This document shows, piece after piece, positions 9,809 through 21,058 of a stretch of 64,000 nucleotides of DNA. The DNA is taken from the NCBI GenBank assembly GCA_963693085.1, contig OY856409.1, forward strand, positions 244,573,558 through 244,637,557, read 5' to 3'. Both the position numbers and the translations under genes were made by a program. The DNA comes from Alisma plantago-aquatica (taxonomy: Eukaryota; Streptophyta; Magnoliopsida; Alismatales; Alismataceae). Under the pieces are notes generated by a model. The model worked only from the letters and a program-made list of their open reading frames with translations. It made no database searches and had not been told where the DNA came from. Within the stretch, counting starts at the first letter, position 1; each line of letters starts with the position of its first letter.

Positions 9809-12800
9809 ATAGGTTCCTCATCTAATCATTAACAATTATTAAATTTTACAAATTCCATAGAACCGAGGGAGTTATTAGAGGATTTTCTTAAAGACTGAGG
9901 TGTCTAGAAAAGGATCGCGTCTGGGGGCTGGCAAAATTTTCCTCCGCATCGCTAGTCAGAATACGAGGACTCCCAGATTGTGTGACTGCCTGGCCGATGT
10001 CTTAGGATAAAACTCAAAATAAGATACCTTTAGGACTCTCTCATCTTGTTCATCCCTTCTCAACTCAAATGCTGTTAAGGACATTAAGGATTAGGGTTTT
10101 CTCTCTTTTCCTTACCCTCTTGAGGTTTGGGTAAGGTTGATAAGGTTTAAGGAATCCTCCACCAAATTAATGAGAAGCATGTAAATAAGATGTCATGGAC
10201 ATAAGCTTAATAGGTTGAGCGTAAACTAAAGAATAGATACATGCTTAGGTCGTATGACATGAGTTTTCATTGCCTTCAGGAGAGACCTGAGGCTAGACCT
10301 TCTTGTCAGGAGGATGAGTAGAGAGAGTTGGTCATGGAGGTAGAGATCTCCATTATAAGTAGAGACCTGGCACATCCTCTGAGGATGATGTTAACCCTAA
10401 CCCTAAGTGGTGGTTAGAGAAAGAGATGGCATGATGTCACGATAGACCAGGTGTGTGGACATGCCTTTGGATGCTATATGAGCCATGAGAGGTTGGATAA
10501 CCTAGTACCTTGGACAACCTAACCCTGGAAAGGGTCGTGCATGCTAGAGTGAAGGATATCTCCCTCAATGATGAGGTTAGAGAAGAAGCTATAAACCCTA
10601 TTGGCTTATAAGAGCTTGGCTAGTATGCACCCAGAGTGTGTCAACAATGCTGATAATAGGCTAAAACCATGGCCAAGAAAGTATGATGGATAGCTTATGA
10701 GATAAGCATAAAGGGCTATGGATGATCTTGAGCAAACATAATAGGCTTCACCCACATGGGGGTATGCTTGTGATTCTTCTTGGAGAGAGAACCGATGGTT
10801 GTGAGACTATTGGGTGGGGTTAGCTCTAGAGAGAGATAAAGAAGGACCCATGCAAGAAGGTTGTAAGCTTAGACTTTGAGATATGAGGAACAATGAGAAG
10901 TTGAGGGTGATGCGACCTAAGTGGATGGTTGTAGTTGCCTCATGCATGATCCTTGAAGACTAATTATATCTTGGTGGCCTTTAGAGGAACCAAACCCTAA
11001 AGAGAGGATGATGTTTCTGGTACTTATGTACCTATGGTATAGGTGTTTACCTGCTGAGATGAGACAAAGAGTGCCTTAGACCCTGAGGAGGTTTAAGTAG
11101 CAAGTTGTGAGGGCTTATACCTTGTTTATTTCCATTGAGGAGGACTCAACACTAAGGTGCTGCTCAAATAAGAGGATCATGGGAGTACATAATATACCTT
11201 GGATCTACTTGATTCATGGTTAAGAGATTGAACATGCAGTTGGACACCCAAAAGTGAACCTAGGGTTCCTAGGCCTAAGAGGGGAAGTGTTATACCTGAT
11301 GCTCTTGAGGAGATTTGAGTTTTAGTGATTCGAGCATGGTACTCCTCATGTTTAGAGGAAAAGGAAACCCCTTAAGTTTAAGGTATGTTTGATGCGCCCC
11401 TCACAACTAAGTTGATGACATGGGAAGGTATGATCTTGATCCAATACTGAGGAATGAGAACAAATATGACCTAGCATGGTTTAACAGGTGGTATGCTTGT
11501 GCCTTAGTAGCTTGCTAGGGTTAGGCACGCTCATGTGGATGTAAAACCTATACATAAGGACATTTGTGACCTTATTGTCAAGAGTTGTAGTTTCCTCCCA
11601 TCTTGGGAGAGGGACCCTTTGGTAGGGTGTATACCAGTTTTGTGGGTTTTGAGGAAACCTAAAGAGGTCTCATAGGATCTTGAGAAGCTAAGTGAAAAGT
11701 ACATGGTATGAGAATGAACCTGTAGACCCATAGATTATCATCTCTAAATGCATGTGGATGTGTTACCATGGAGGTAACTGGTATGGGGCTTGACCAAGGT
11801 AGGCAGGTCACCATGACCGCTATGAAAGGATGAAAGTCAGTCCAGGAATGCAGAGAGAGATGATGGAGACTTGAGTAAGGTTCTAAGTTGGACATGTACT
11901 ATGTTGGAATCCTAAGTCTATCCTAGGTTCAGGTGGGGATAAGACCGATGAAAGTAGGAGTTGCCTAATTTCCTAGTTGCACATGACCATAGGGTCGGGA
12001 GGTAACAACTATCATTGTCTGAGGGTCATGAGTTAGGAGATTGATCACCTTCATGAACTCATGGGACCCAAAGGGCAGATGAGTAGGACACTCTCTGGAT
12101 GCATAAGGGAAGAGGGATGACCCCTAAAGTACCGACACCCTATAGACTTAGAGGGGATGACCAAGGATTGTGTGGTGACCCAAGTAAGTTTGAGACTAGT
12201 TTTTCATGGAAGTAAACTTTGATATCGAGATGATGGTGATGTAGAGACATATGTGGCACATTTCAACTTAGATTTAAAGGTGTACTAGCAAGGTGGGATG
12301 TACCATCTCTACTCTTGTAATAGGAAGAACTCTATGTTTGGACGGCCGCCAAATGCTTATTTCCTCTTGTTATGGGAGTGAGAGATAGGACAGTACGCAT
12401 GCCATACACCAAGGATAAAGATGATGTGAGTTGGAACATTGCTATGAGGTATGAGGACAGAGATGATAACATAACCCTGAGGAGTGAACGATACATGGAT
12501 GGTTTACAAAAACTAAGAGGAATAGTGAAGTCATCTTATGAGGATGTTTCATCATGAGCTATGAGTGATACAAGGTTGAGTTTGATGAGCTCAGAGAGTT
12601 CTGATAAAGGTAGACTTAGAGTTTGAGACGAGATGATAAGTGGAATACATGGAGGTGTATGTATGCAACAGTACCTTTACACATAAGGATGTGAAGTGGT
12701 TGATATGTAGCTACCTAGTTTAGCTAGAGACTAAAAGAAGTTGTTAGGCTAACCCTAAGTTTGGAAAAGGAGATAGGTTTGGCTAACATTCAGTTGTAAT

Positions 12801-12863
12801 GAGATCTGTTGAACAAGTTAGTAATTGTTTGGTTAGCCAGCCTAGGCCTTGATGCAAGAAAAG
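9809..12863 (+). pseudogene. decayed internal region of G1 (gag and upstream pol position)
   Basis: This region should hold gag, protease and reverse transcriptase, but no frame stays open long enough to show a domain. The longest small frame shared with G2 (12372-12557, 61 codons) has no recognisable family. I infer former gag-pol only because the G2 copy continues into recognisable integrase. G may itself have been non-autonomous upstream of integrase. Confidence 0.55.
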
Positions 12864-13727
12864 AGCCATATGAAGGTCATCTAAGGAATTGGTCAAGGTT
12901 TCCAAAAGTCATACATGGTGGGGTGCCATCTACAATATAAGTTCCTAATGTTCATAGACAACTTCATGTATAAATCATGTTTGGTAGTTAGTTTCAATTC
13001 AAGAAATCAACTGTAAAAATGTATGAATCAAGTTCAATTTTAATGCAAGGTGTTTCATTTATCTTATTGCAATGTATATCATGTTTTGTAATGTTCCTCT
13101 GAGCCAAGTGACCCATGTTATGGACAACATAGGGTTTGCTTCCACTGGCGTATATATGTGCTTGGAGGGATGTTACGTAAGCGCACCTTTTGTATCCCTT
13201 CAATTATTTCTCTTTGGAATCCACTTTTATGTCCACTTTCCCTTTTTGATGCAAACCTTGATCATGATTATTCATTTTCTTTTCTACTAATAATGCTTAA
13301 TCCCTATTAATATGCTCATACTAGCATTTTTATGGTGATAAGTTCCACCTATCTTATTTTTTGGGGTATGCTTCCAACCCCTTAAGTGTTGGACATGGTG
13401 GACATGATAGGTTGACATGGACTTTGTTAGTGTAGCCAATTCTTGGGGGATAAACTTGAAAATAGCTTGGATATCCCTCTACTTAGTTCTTGAAGTTGTT
13501 GCCTTGATGTAAACCCCAAATGGGAGATTATTATCTAATCTTGTAATAATTGAACATATCCAAATGTTTTATTCCACAACTATACTTTGATCTATATAAT
13601 AACCATTAGTGAAACAATCAAATGGAAATTAATCATCCACTTGTGAAAAATTTATGCTTGATTGTTATGGATGATGGATCTTTTTTTAAATGAGAAGTAA
13701 ATTAATTCTTAGGTCTCACTCATTACA
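12864..13727 (+). repeat. 3' end of the 5' LTR of X
   Basis: It ends CATTACA three bases before the primer site. The left part is missing. No coding sequence was seen. Confidence 0.55.
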
Positions 13728-13730
13728 AGA

Positions 13731-13742
13731 TGGTATCAGAGC
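13731..13742 (+). other. primer binding site of X
   Basis: An exact TGGTATCAGAGC follows an LTR-like end and a 3-base spacer. Confidence 0.85.
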
Positions 13743-14572
13743 TATGGTAGTTGGATTTTGGCTATTTTTAATTTTATCTCTGTAGTAATACCCTTACCAT
13801 ATGTGAAAACCATATAATTGAGATGCTTATCTGAGGATATAACTTGTATGCCTATAAGATGATGAAAGGAGGATGTAGAATGTGATGAGGTGTACATAAG
13901 ATTCTTTGAGAATAAACCCTAATGTGATGAAATACCTCTTTGAATGATTTGAGATTGGATTGTACGATGGTTTTAAGTAATGTGAATGTTATACTAGAAT
14001 GGTAATAATACCTTAAAATGTAATATGTAACTTGGTTCTTGCATTGACTTTTAGTCACCATGTTTTTTTAAGTTCGTGTAGTTTCTTACCATCAATATTT
14101 GTTTCCATTCTACTTTTATATGTACAAAGAAAGTTTTATGGATTTTATCAAAAAAAAAATTGATCCAAGCCACAAAGAAGAGATGTATGAGTCTTGATAG
14201 TGAAACCATAGAAAAAGTTAGAGTAGAAATCTCTACCCTAGTTTTGACTATGAAGTGGAAATAATCTTTGACCTACCTTCATTTCCCCTCTATGGCATGG
14301 GAAGTTGTGCTAGGTGAATGTTTTGTTTTGATATGTAATACTTAGGGTTATTAGGTTAGTATTAAAAGGACATAAAATCCAACCCTAGGTGCGTAAAACC
14401 TGTTAGTTGGATGCATGACCTATGAACAACATAAACACCTAAAAGATCCATATGTAACCCTAATATCTTTAAGAGTTGTTTAGTTTGACTTGTTAGGTTG
14501 AACCTTTTAAGGGGTGGAGAGTTGTTTGTTAGTGGTATAAAGATGATTAGATTTTGAGGATGAAATTCTGTC
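13743..14572 (+). other. non-coding interior of X
   Basis: These 830 bp lie between primer site and polypurine tract without a domain or a long frame. That is too short for gag-pol, so X could move only with proteins supplied by another element. Confidence 0.6.
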
Positions 14573-14583
14573 AAGGGGTGGAG
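14573..14583 (+). other. polypurine tract of X
   Basis: AAGGGGTGGAG follows GAGGATGAAATTCTGTC, the degenerate form of the GACGAAATTC context found before the 3' LTR in Tekay/Del-type Ty3 elements. TGTTGTAACAC follows. Confidence 0.75.
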
Positions 14584-15411
14584 TGTTGTAACACAGTGAA
14601 ACATATAATCTTAAATATGGAAACCTTATTCCCATGGTTAGCATGTTAGTGTGCTTGGTTCTTCAGATTTGGCTAAACAAGGATGGAGTTATATATTAAT
14701 GCAGTTGCTTGAAACCCTAACAAATATAGTTAATGCATCTAACATGAATAACTCAAAGGTAAACCCAACATGTATAGGCTTGAGAACAAATATATAACAC
14801 ATTAAGTGGAAAAGGTTATATAATCAACATAACATATCATAATAAACTCATATTAAGATAATACCTAAATGTTAGCTAACATGTAACTAAATTCATGAAA
14901 TATGACACATATGTTCCCTTTGCTAACTAATATACACATAACGATAAAGATTTGTTTAATGTGAAGTATGATGTGATTAAAGCATGAATAGGAATAACAA
15001 CTGGAGACATCATGTCCATAGATGTTCCATCATCTAAGTTAATGTTGAACTAATAAACTTAATAGGTTAAATACACAAATTTGTCAATATATTGTACCAT
15101 AACTCTTTTGATAACTATATGAAATTAACAAGACTCTAAGTAATGAATGCTGATGTAAGTAGTGGGACCCGAGAGTAGGCCCGCTCAATGATACTAACAT
15201 GATCCATTAAATTTTAAATAGTTGAAAAATAACCATTTACAAAGTTACAAAATGTTTCATATACATATGCATCTCACCCTAAGGGTGGTACATAAAATGA
15301 AAAGCTTATATCTATATGCACATAAACCCATATGCAGAGGGCAAAAAGGCTATCTCAAGTTGTACTTAAGTTCACCAATGAGCTCAAGATCATCCTGAGT
15401 CTCTTCCATAT
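14584..15411 (+). repeat. start of the 3' LTR of X
   Basis: It begins TGTTGTAACAC after the polypurine tract. At 15412 the sequence switches to the LTR end of element Q, so the right part is lost. It is AT-rich and non-coding. Confidence 0.6.
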
Positions 15412-15777
15412 AGTTGATTAGACGTCTAGTGTGTCCTAGAGTCATCCCTATACTCTCAGGTCCGGGTAGGAAACGTTTGTATATGGTGTTTCAATTGAAT
15501 CAGGATTTTGTTAGCATGTTAATGCTTGTTTGTGTGACATATACGAATATTGTTCTCCTATGTATATATGTTGTGGCTAAGGCGATACATCAATTTGTAT
15601 TAAATTCTTGGCATAATTGGGATATAAGAAAGATTTTGGGATCTTATGCAAATGTTTATGAGCGGGTGATGACACTGAAATTGGTTTTAATTTACCCATA
15701 TTTTTGGGTATGTGATTTATTAATGATTGATTGTGTTTTATGTTTTGAGTAATCTGGTTTAGTGTAATTGGTTCTCA
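15412..15777 (+). repeat. truncated 5' LTR of Q (last 366 bp)
   Basis: It matches 31877-32241 (365 bp) with several per cent difference by eye and ends GGTTCTCA. The left cut coincides with the end of X. Confidence 0.85.
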
Positions 15778-15782
15778 TAGGT

Positions 15783-15794
15783 TGGTATCAGAGC
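15783..15794 (+). other. primer binding site of Q
   Basis: TGGTATCAGAGC lies five bases after the LTR end, followed by TTTAGGTTCACTGAGTCTA, a leader shared in form with element P. Confidence 0.9.
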
Positions 15795-18075
15795 TTTAGG
15801 TTCACTGAGTCTATAGGGACACTAGGAATTAAGACTAGGATGACGTCTAAGTTAAGAATATGATACAAAAATATGGTGCATACTGTCTAATCTCAGTATT
15901 TGGGTGCCCTGGCCAGGTATTCAATTATTGAAGAAAGGTAAGTATGGAACTCTTGTTATCTTTCTGATTACTCTGATCAAGTAGTCATTTTGAGACAATC
16001 TAAAGAGCAAAAAGAATAAGAAATCATGGTGTGAATATCTCAATCCTACCTTAAAGAAGATGGGAATTGCATCATAATCTATCAAAACTTGAATGTTTGG
16101 TAACTATAAGAGAAAAATACAACACCATGAAATCTAAATCTGAATACAAATAAGAAAAAGAGGAGTTCTTAAAGATGTGATTCATGAAGATAATAAAGTA
16201 AAAGATAGATAATTCTATGCTTATAAAGTGATTCAAGGTATGAAATCCACATAAGATTTAGATAACTCTAATGATAAGTATAAAATGAGAAGATAAATGA
16301 GAAAAATGACAAAGAAATAAGGTGGAACCTGAGTTAATATTAGACCAACCTATGTGTGTAAGAAAGTGTTAATGAAAAATAAGCATGGCATGTGAAAGAA
16401 ATTAAGACAGATGATCCATGTGTAATGAAGAAAATGTGGAATATGATGATTTACCTATTGATAAGTGGTTGAAAAACATAATAAAATAAGAAGACATACC
16501 CAAGTGGAATAAATAGTCATAAAGGAAGGAGTAATCAGATATGTTAATCATGATGATTCCTATGCTAATGGCAAGGAACCCAAAATGAAAAAAGGTAAAA
16601 TGATACATAAGAAGTTGTAACCTGCATAATGAAAATAGAATTGGTTACCTTTTTGCTAGTGACCGTTGAACAATGTTGCTATGATTTGGAAAGTGTGTTT
16701 CCCTTTGTGTCTTTCCTTTCTAGGGTACAACTTTAAAGTGGATCATTGCCACTTGGTATGTGTGGATTCATTTTAAAAATGAGGGTGGATAGATTATTAT
16801 AGCATAAGGTTGTTTGGACTATGGTTCCAAGATCATAAAATTTGTTATGAGTTTGCTTTTGAGCCTTCCAATAATTTGGAAGACTCCTCTTATATGTTTT
16901 GAAATTTATTATGTTGGTAAAAGTTGATGAGATAAGGATGTGAGTTCCTTATAGAGCATGAGGTGGATACAAAGGTAATGGATCCTAGTATCCAAGATGT
17001 GTCAATAGTATGGGAAGTATGTGAAGGTCGGAGATGTTTATTAAATGAATATTACAATTATTCCTCTCCCTTAGAGAGAGAGAGAGAGTTGATGATGACC
17101 CTTTAAATGTTGTTAGGAAGGAAAAACAAAAGTGATTCTATAATGTTGTGTATGGTTTAGTGATAGCTGGACAAGACCACTATCAAAGATAGAAGGTTTA
17201 TTGGTCAATAGATATGCGATACCGTGTTCCTTTAAGATAAACCTATGATCAAATATCAATGCATAAGATTTAGATTGGATGAACAAATTCACATGACCAT
17301 GATGAGTTTAGAGTTATGTCCTATAGACTAACCAATGTACAAATAGAATTTACGAATATGAGGAACAGAGTGTTCCAGACATGTCATACAAATTATATCA
17401 AGCTTTGAATGATGACATGTCAAACTATTTCAAATATGGTAAAAAATATGATCAATATATCTTGAAAAACCTTAGGGTTGTCGAAGTAGCAATAGCTATG
17501 AGACAAGCTGAACAAGAGTGAGTTGGGGGTTGACTAGGGTATCCTCTAAGAGTTATGATACCTCTATTAAGTATGTTATGTGAGTCCTGATAAGATGAAG
17601 ACAATGTTGTTGCTCTACCCCTAACAAGGTCAATCAGGAAGTTATATTTGTTAACAGTTATATACAAGTGTATGATTCTTCAAGAAAATAGATGGTTAAT
17701 CCACCATTGATATGATTGGAGAATCCTATAAAAACATATTCCTCATAATTACTTGAAAACTAGGGGGTGCCTACATGGTTGATTGAGTTGTTGATTACAA
17801 CAACCATTAAGGGAGCATAGAGATGAAACCTTGTAAAGTTTCATATGATAATAGATACCTGGTGTTTTATGTTTGGTAAGATCCAGTGAGTGTGGCTTCT
17901 AAGTGATGTGTGATACAACATATAGAATAGTTCAAGATTACAATCGATTCCCAAAGTTGAAAGTTACTATTAGATTTGTATAGGTGGCACAACAAGTTTC
18001 TATGTTCCATATTTGTAAATGTCTTCTTATGTGGGGTTTTTGTGTTGACCCAAGATGAGATATGTATGAATGATG
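15795..18075 (+). other. non-coding interior of Q, left part
   Basis: There is no domain and no long frame. It contains an AG microsatellite near 17073-17088. The last five bases (TGATG, 18071-18075) are the target duplicated by insertion of R. The remaining 118 bp of interior lie right of R, at 24202-24319. Confidence 0.7.
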
Positions 18076-18834
18076 TGAAAAACACTAGAGGGGGGGTGAA
18101 TAGAGTTTTAAAGATATTTTAACAATTATTTAACTCAACCAATCAAAAAATATTGGACAAGGGGACAAGGATTTAGAGTGGTTCCAACTTTAGCAAATAC
18201 TAAAGTTGTCAGTCCACTACCCGGTTGCTTACCCAATCGGGATTTGGAAAGAATTTAATTTTATTACCTCGCAAGGACTTTACATAAAATTACAATTCTC
18301 TCCCTAAACCCTTCAAGCAGCCTTCACCTAGAAGTAATCGCACCAACCTTGAAGCAGCCTTCACCTAGAAGTAATTGCACCAACCTTGAAGCAGCCTTCC
18401 TCCTGAAGTAGCTTCCCGTTGCAATAGCCTTCTTGAAGTAGCTTCCCGTTGCGATATCCTTCTTGAAGTAGATTGAAGTCCACCTTCTCCTCCGAGAAGA
18501 ACCTTCTCCGATCCGCAGCCTCCAACCCTAGGAGTAGCAAGGAGAATACAAAGAATAAAAGGAACAAGAAGGGAAATAGAAATTACAACTTATCCTTTGA
18601 AGCACAAGGCTTGATTTGCCTATATCAATCGTATTGATCTCCTAACCAATAAGTGTAGAAGTGTAAGTGTTGTGGAAAGGAGATGCTAGCCTATAGGACA
18701 CGAAATTAGAGCAATGGGAATGAATAGCCAATGATGGAATTGCTCTATTGCTCAAAACAGATTGCCAATGAGTATTCAAGCTCAAGTGTAGCACAAGTGT
18801 AGCTTAGGTTCTATTTAGGTGTCCTAAGGCATGT

Positions 18835-18846
18835 CCTATTTATAGG
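18835..18846 (-). promoter_or_regulatory. TATA box of R 3' LTR
   Basis: CCTATAAATAGG on the minus strand. The same site in the 5' LTR, the one that would drive transcription, is at 23551-23562. Confidence 0.65.
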
Positions 18847-18980
18847 AATGACCTACAAGTTCTTAAGGACGTTCTAGACACTTTCTAGGGGGTTCTAAGT
18901 GCTTAACTAGCTGTTAGGTATAAGTTAGGTGCATTAGTAACGACTAGATGCTTTATTCTACAGTTGCTGTCAGAGTCCAT

Positions 18981-19137
18981 CTCGGTCGAAGTTTTGTCGA
19001 CCGACAGGCTCTCTGGATCAACGTTCATTTGCAACTGCCAACTACCTTGTCAGCTGTGTCTAACGGCTACTTGGGTCTTTCTCGGTCGAGAAGTTTGTCG
19101 ACCGAGAGTGTCTCGGTCGAGGAGTTTGTCGACCGAG
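18981..19137. repeat. three CpG hairpins in the R LTR
   Basis: At 19081-19106 and 19112-19137, CTCGGTCGA and TCGACCGAG form perfect 9-bp arms around 8-base loops. A third, nearly perfect one is at 18981-19004. In the other LTR (23697-23853) two of the three carry changes that weaken the arms. They sit in U3, about 135 to 300 bp upstream of the TATA box. Confidence 0.9.
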
Positions 19138-19480
19138 ATTGACCCTGTTTCAATCTTTCAATTAAGGCACTAAGTGTGTGTACGAGTGTGCATATGTGAC
19201 ACTATTGAAGGGGATGACCTAACTGAGTGTGGTGTTTAGCTAGGGAATATCTAACGCTTGATTTACATGAAGTCTAAGTACTTGTACATTATATATTTGT
19301 ACAAGTTTACAATTGATTACATTTCATGACATTTACAATCATTCAAGCATATAGATTCCCCAGAGCTTTGTCATCCACCTTATTCCTGCAACACTCAAGT
19401 AGCACGTTAGATCAACAAGAATGAAATGTTTGTCATCATCGAAACAAAGGGATTTATCATAATGTCCAATTTATCCAACA

Positions 19481-19496
19481 ATCTCCCCCTTTTTGA
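19481..19496 (-). other. main polypurine tract of R
   Basis: The minus strand reads CAAAAAGGGGGAGAT directly before the LTR start TGTTGG. This is the classic copia plus-strand primer. Confidence 0.88.
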
Positions 19497-19653
19497 AGAT
19501 GACAAACATTTCCTAAATATGAAATAAGGAAATATAAAGCATGTGAGTTTCATACCTGAAGATTACCTTTTGTAGCCATTCTTGTTTTGCAAGTGAGTGC
19601 TGGCGAAGATAGATGTTATGAAACTCATTTATATTTTTGATTTTATATTCTTT

Positions 19654-20110
19654 CTCCCCCTTTGTCATTTCAAAAAGATATCCAAGTTGAATATTTTATA
19701 TTTCTTCTCCCCCTTAATTTTATACTATGCTCCCCCTTAGATAGATATTCTATTAAGAACATGTATTTAATATCATTTTTGTCTAATTTAGCCACAATTT
19801 GTTTCTCAATCATTTGCAAAGGATGTTAAGCCTTGAAATGATATGAGATTCCCTTAAGCTTATATATTGATTTCTCATCTATCAAGGTATGTTAAGCCCT
19901 AAAAGTCAAATGAGAATCCTTTAATAAAAATGTCTCCATCCAAATGCAAGGGATGTTAATCCCGATTTGCTTAGAGAGTTCCTTTAAGATATATCATTTT
20001 TATGAAATTCATAGATGTCTTCATAATCAAGAGTAAAAATACTAAGGTCGTAACAAGATTCAAAATCTTTTTAATCAAATAATCAAATTTGTTTGTATGA
20101 GCTCCCCCTT
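19654..20110 (-). repeat. extra polypurine tracts of R
   Basis: AGGGGGAG recurs on the minus strand at 19654, 19707, 19730 and 20102, in addition to the terminal tract. Repeated polypurine tracts before the 3' LTR are a described property of Sireviruses. Confidence 0.75.
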
Positions 20111-21058
20111 AATCTTACCATTAAAGCAATTTAAAGCTTCTAAGGTCACAGATGATTTTAAATTTTGATTTTGACCTTTATCAAAAGTATACTAAGATTA
20201 AGTATAATAAAATGATGTCCAAATAAGCATTTTGTCAAAGCTTATTTTAGGTCGTCCTTGACTACGACCATAGCGCCCGTTGATCAAATTTTATTTCAAC
20301 CAAGAGGCAAAATTTTCAGATTTCCAATTTAAGCACTCATATGTAAAGTACTTGATTAGATATCAATTTTGAAGCATGTTTGGTGATACTCAATATGAAA
20401 ACATCCTCTTAAAAATAAAAGCACGATTAATATCTCAAGTCTTAAAGATGCCAATTGAGAAATTTTTATCTTATGTGTTGCAAGCATTTCTAAGAGACAT
20501 ATCATCATTGAATTATTTTGCTTGCCTATGTATCATCAAGGATCCATGCATACAATTATCATTATCTATTCTTGCTAACACAACATCATCATGATGAAAA
20601 TGATAATTCCATGATTGTAATCACATGATTTTTATATGGGTAGACCATAAAAATCATGTGAATAATGATAAAACAGAAATTTCCTTTTTAAGCTAAGCAT
20701 AATTTCAGTTTTAGCTTAAATCATTTAGAGAATAAACCAAATTAATCTCATATAAATTTTCAGGGATGATTTCCAAAAATATATACAGTCATTAATCACA
20801 ATGAATAGCAATTTGATTAATTACAAAAAGAATTCAGCAATTTTACATCAGACTGGAAATCAGTGATATGCTCGGTCGACAATTTCTCGACCGAGGTTCA
20901 CTCGGTCGACTAACTCTCGACCGACAAAGTTTCTGGAATATTTTCAGAACTGTTAATTTATTCCAAGCAAAATAAGATTATGCAAGTTAGAGCTCTATTG
21001 TGTTGAGATATGAAAAAAATTAGTTTATGTCAAATCTCAACTAGTTAATTTTAAGCTA
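20111..21058 (-). other. non-coding 3' region of R with two hairpins
   Basis: Between the gag stop and the polypurine tracts no pol domain is present. Two further hairpins of the LTR type lie at 20871-20895 and 20901-20924, some 135 to 190 bases after the gag stop. The rest is AT-rich without recognisable content. Confidence 0.75.

Larger units (their letters stand above)
6581..12863 (+). mobile_element. Ty3 (chromovirus) element G1, 5' part only
   Basis: It comprises a complete 5' LTR, a primer site and 3069 bp of internal DNA, then stops at 12863. The same family at 37044-60840 (G2) continues from the matching point (57640) into integrase, chromodomain, polypurine tract and 3' LTR. The internal match is the same length in both copies (3069 bp). 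The cut at 12863 is therefore a rearrangement junction, not an element end. Confidence 0.88.
12864..15411 (+). mobile_element. truncated Ty3-type element X with very short interior
   Basis: In order it has an LTR 3' end, a primer site, about 830 bp of non-coding interior, a polypurine tract and an LTR start. The two LTR pieces (864 and 828 bp) do not resemble each other. That fits if they are the right end of one long LTR and the left end of the other, each truncated on its outer side. The left cut is the junction with G1; the right cut is the junction with Q. It may alternatively be a chimera of two elements. Confidence 0.6.
18076..19480 (-). repeat. 3' LTR of R (1405 bp)
   Basis: On the minus strand it begins TGTTGGATAAATT and ends TTTTTCA. 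It holds a TATA box (18835-18846) and three CTCGGTCGA/TCGACCGAG hairpins upstream of it. The opposite terminus is CCAACA here, whereas in the other LTR that position reads CCAAAA. Confidence 0.93.

Noticed and set aside
12372..12557. 61-codon frame conserved in G1 and G2 (57149-57334)
   Set aside because: Conservation is no better than in the surrounding non-coding DNA, and no Ty3 domain can be read in it.
14584..15777. 14584-15777 as one 1.2-kb LTR shared by X and Q
   Set aside because: Only 15412-15777 matches the Q 3' LTR; the part before 15412 has no counterpart near 24320 or 31877, so two LTR fragments are joined.
17073..17088. AG microsatellite in the Q interior
   Set aside because: Too short to be informative; ordinary slippage.
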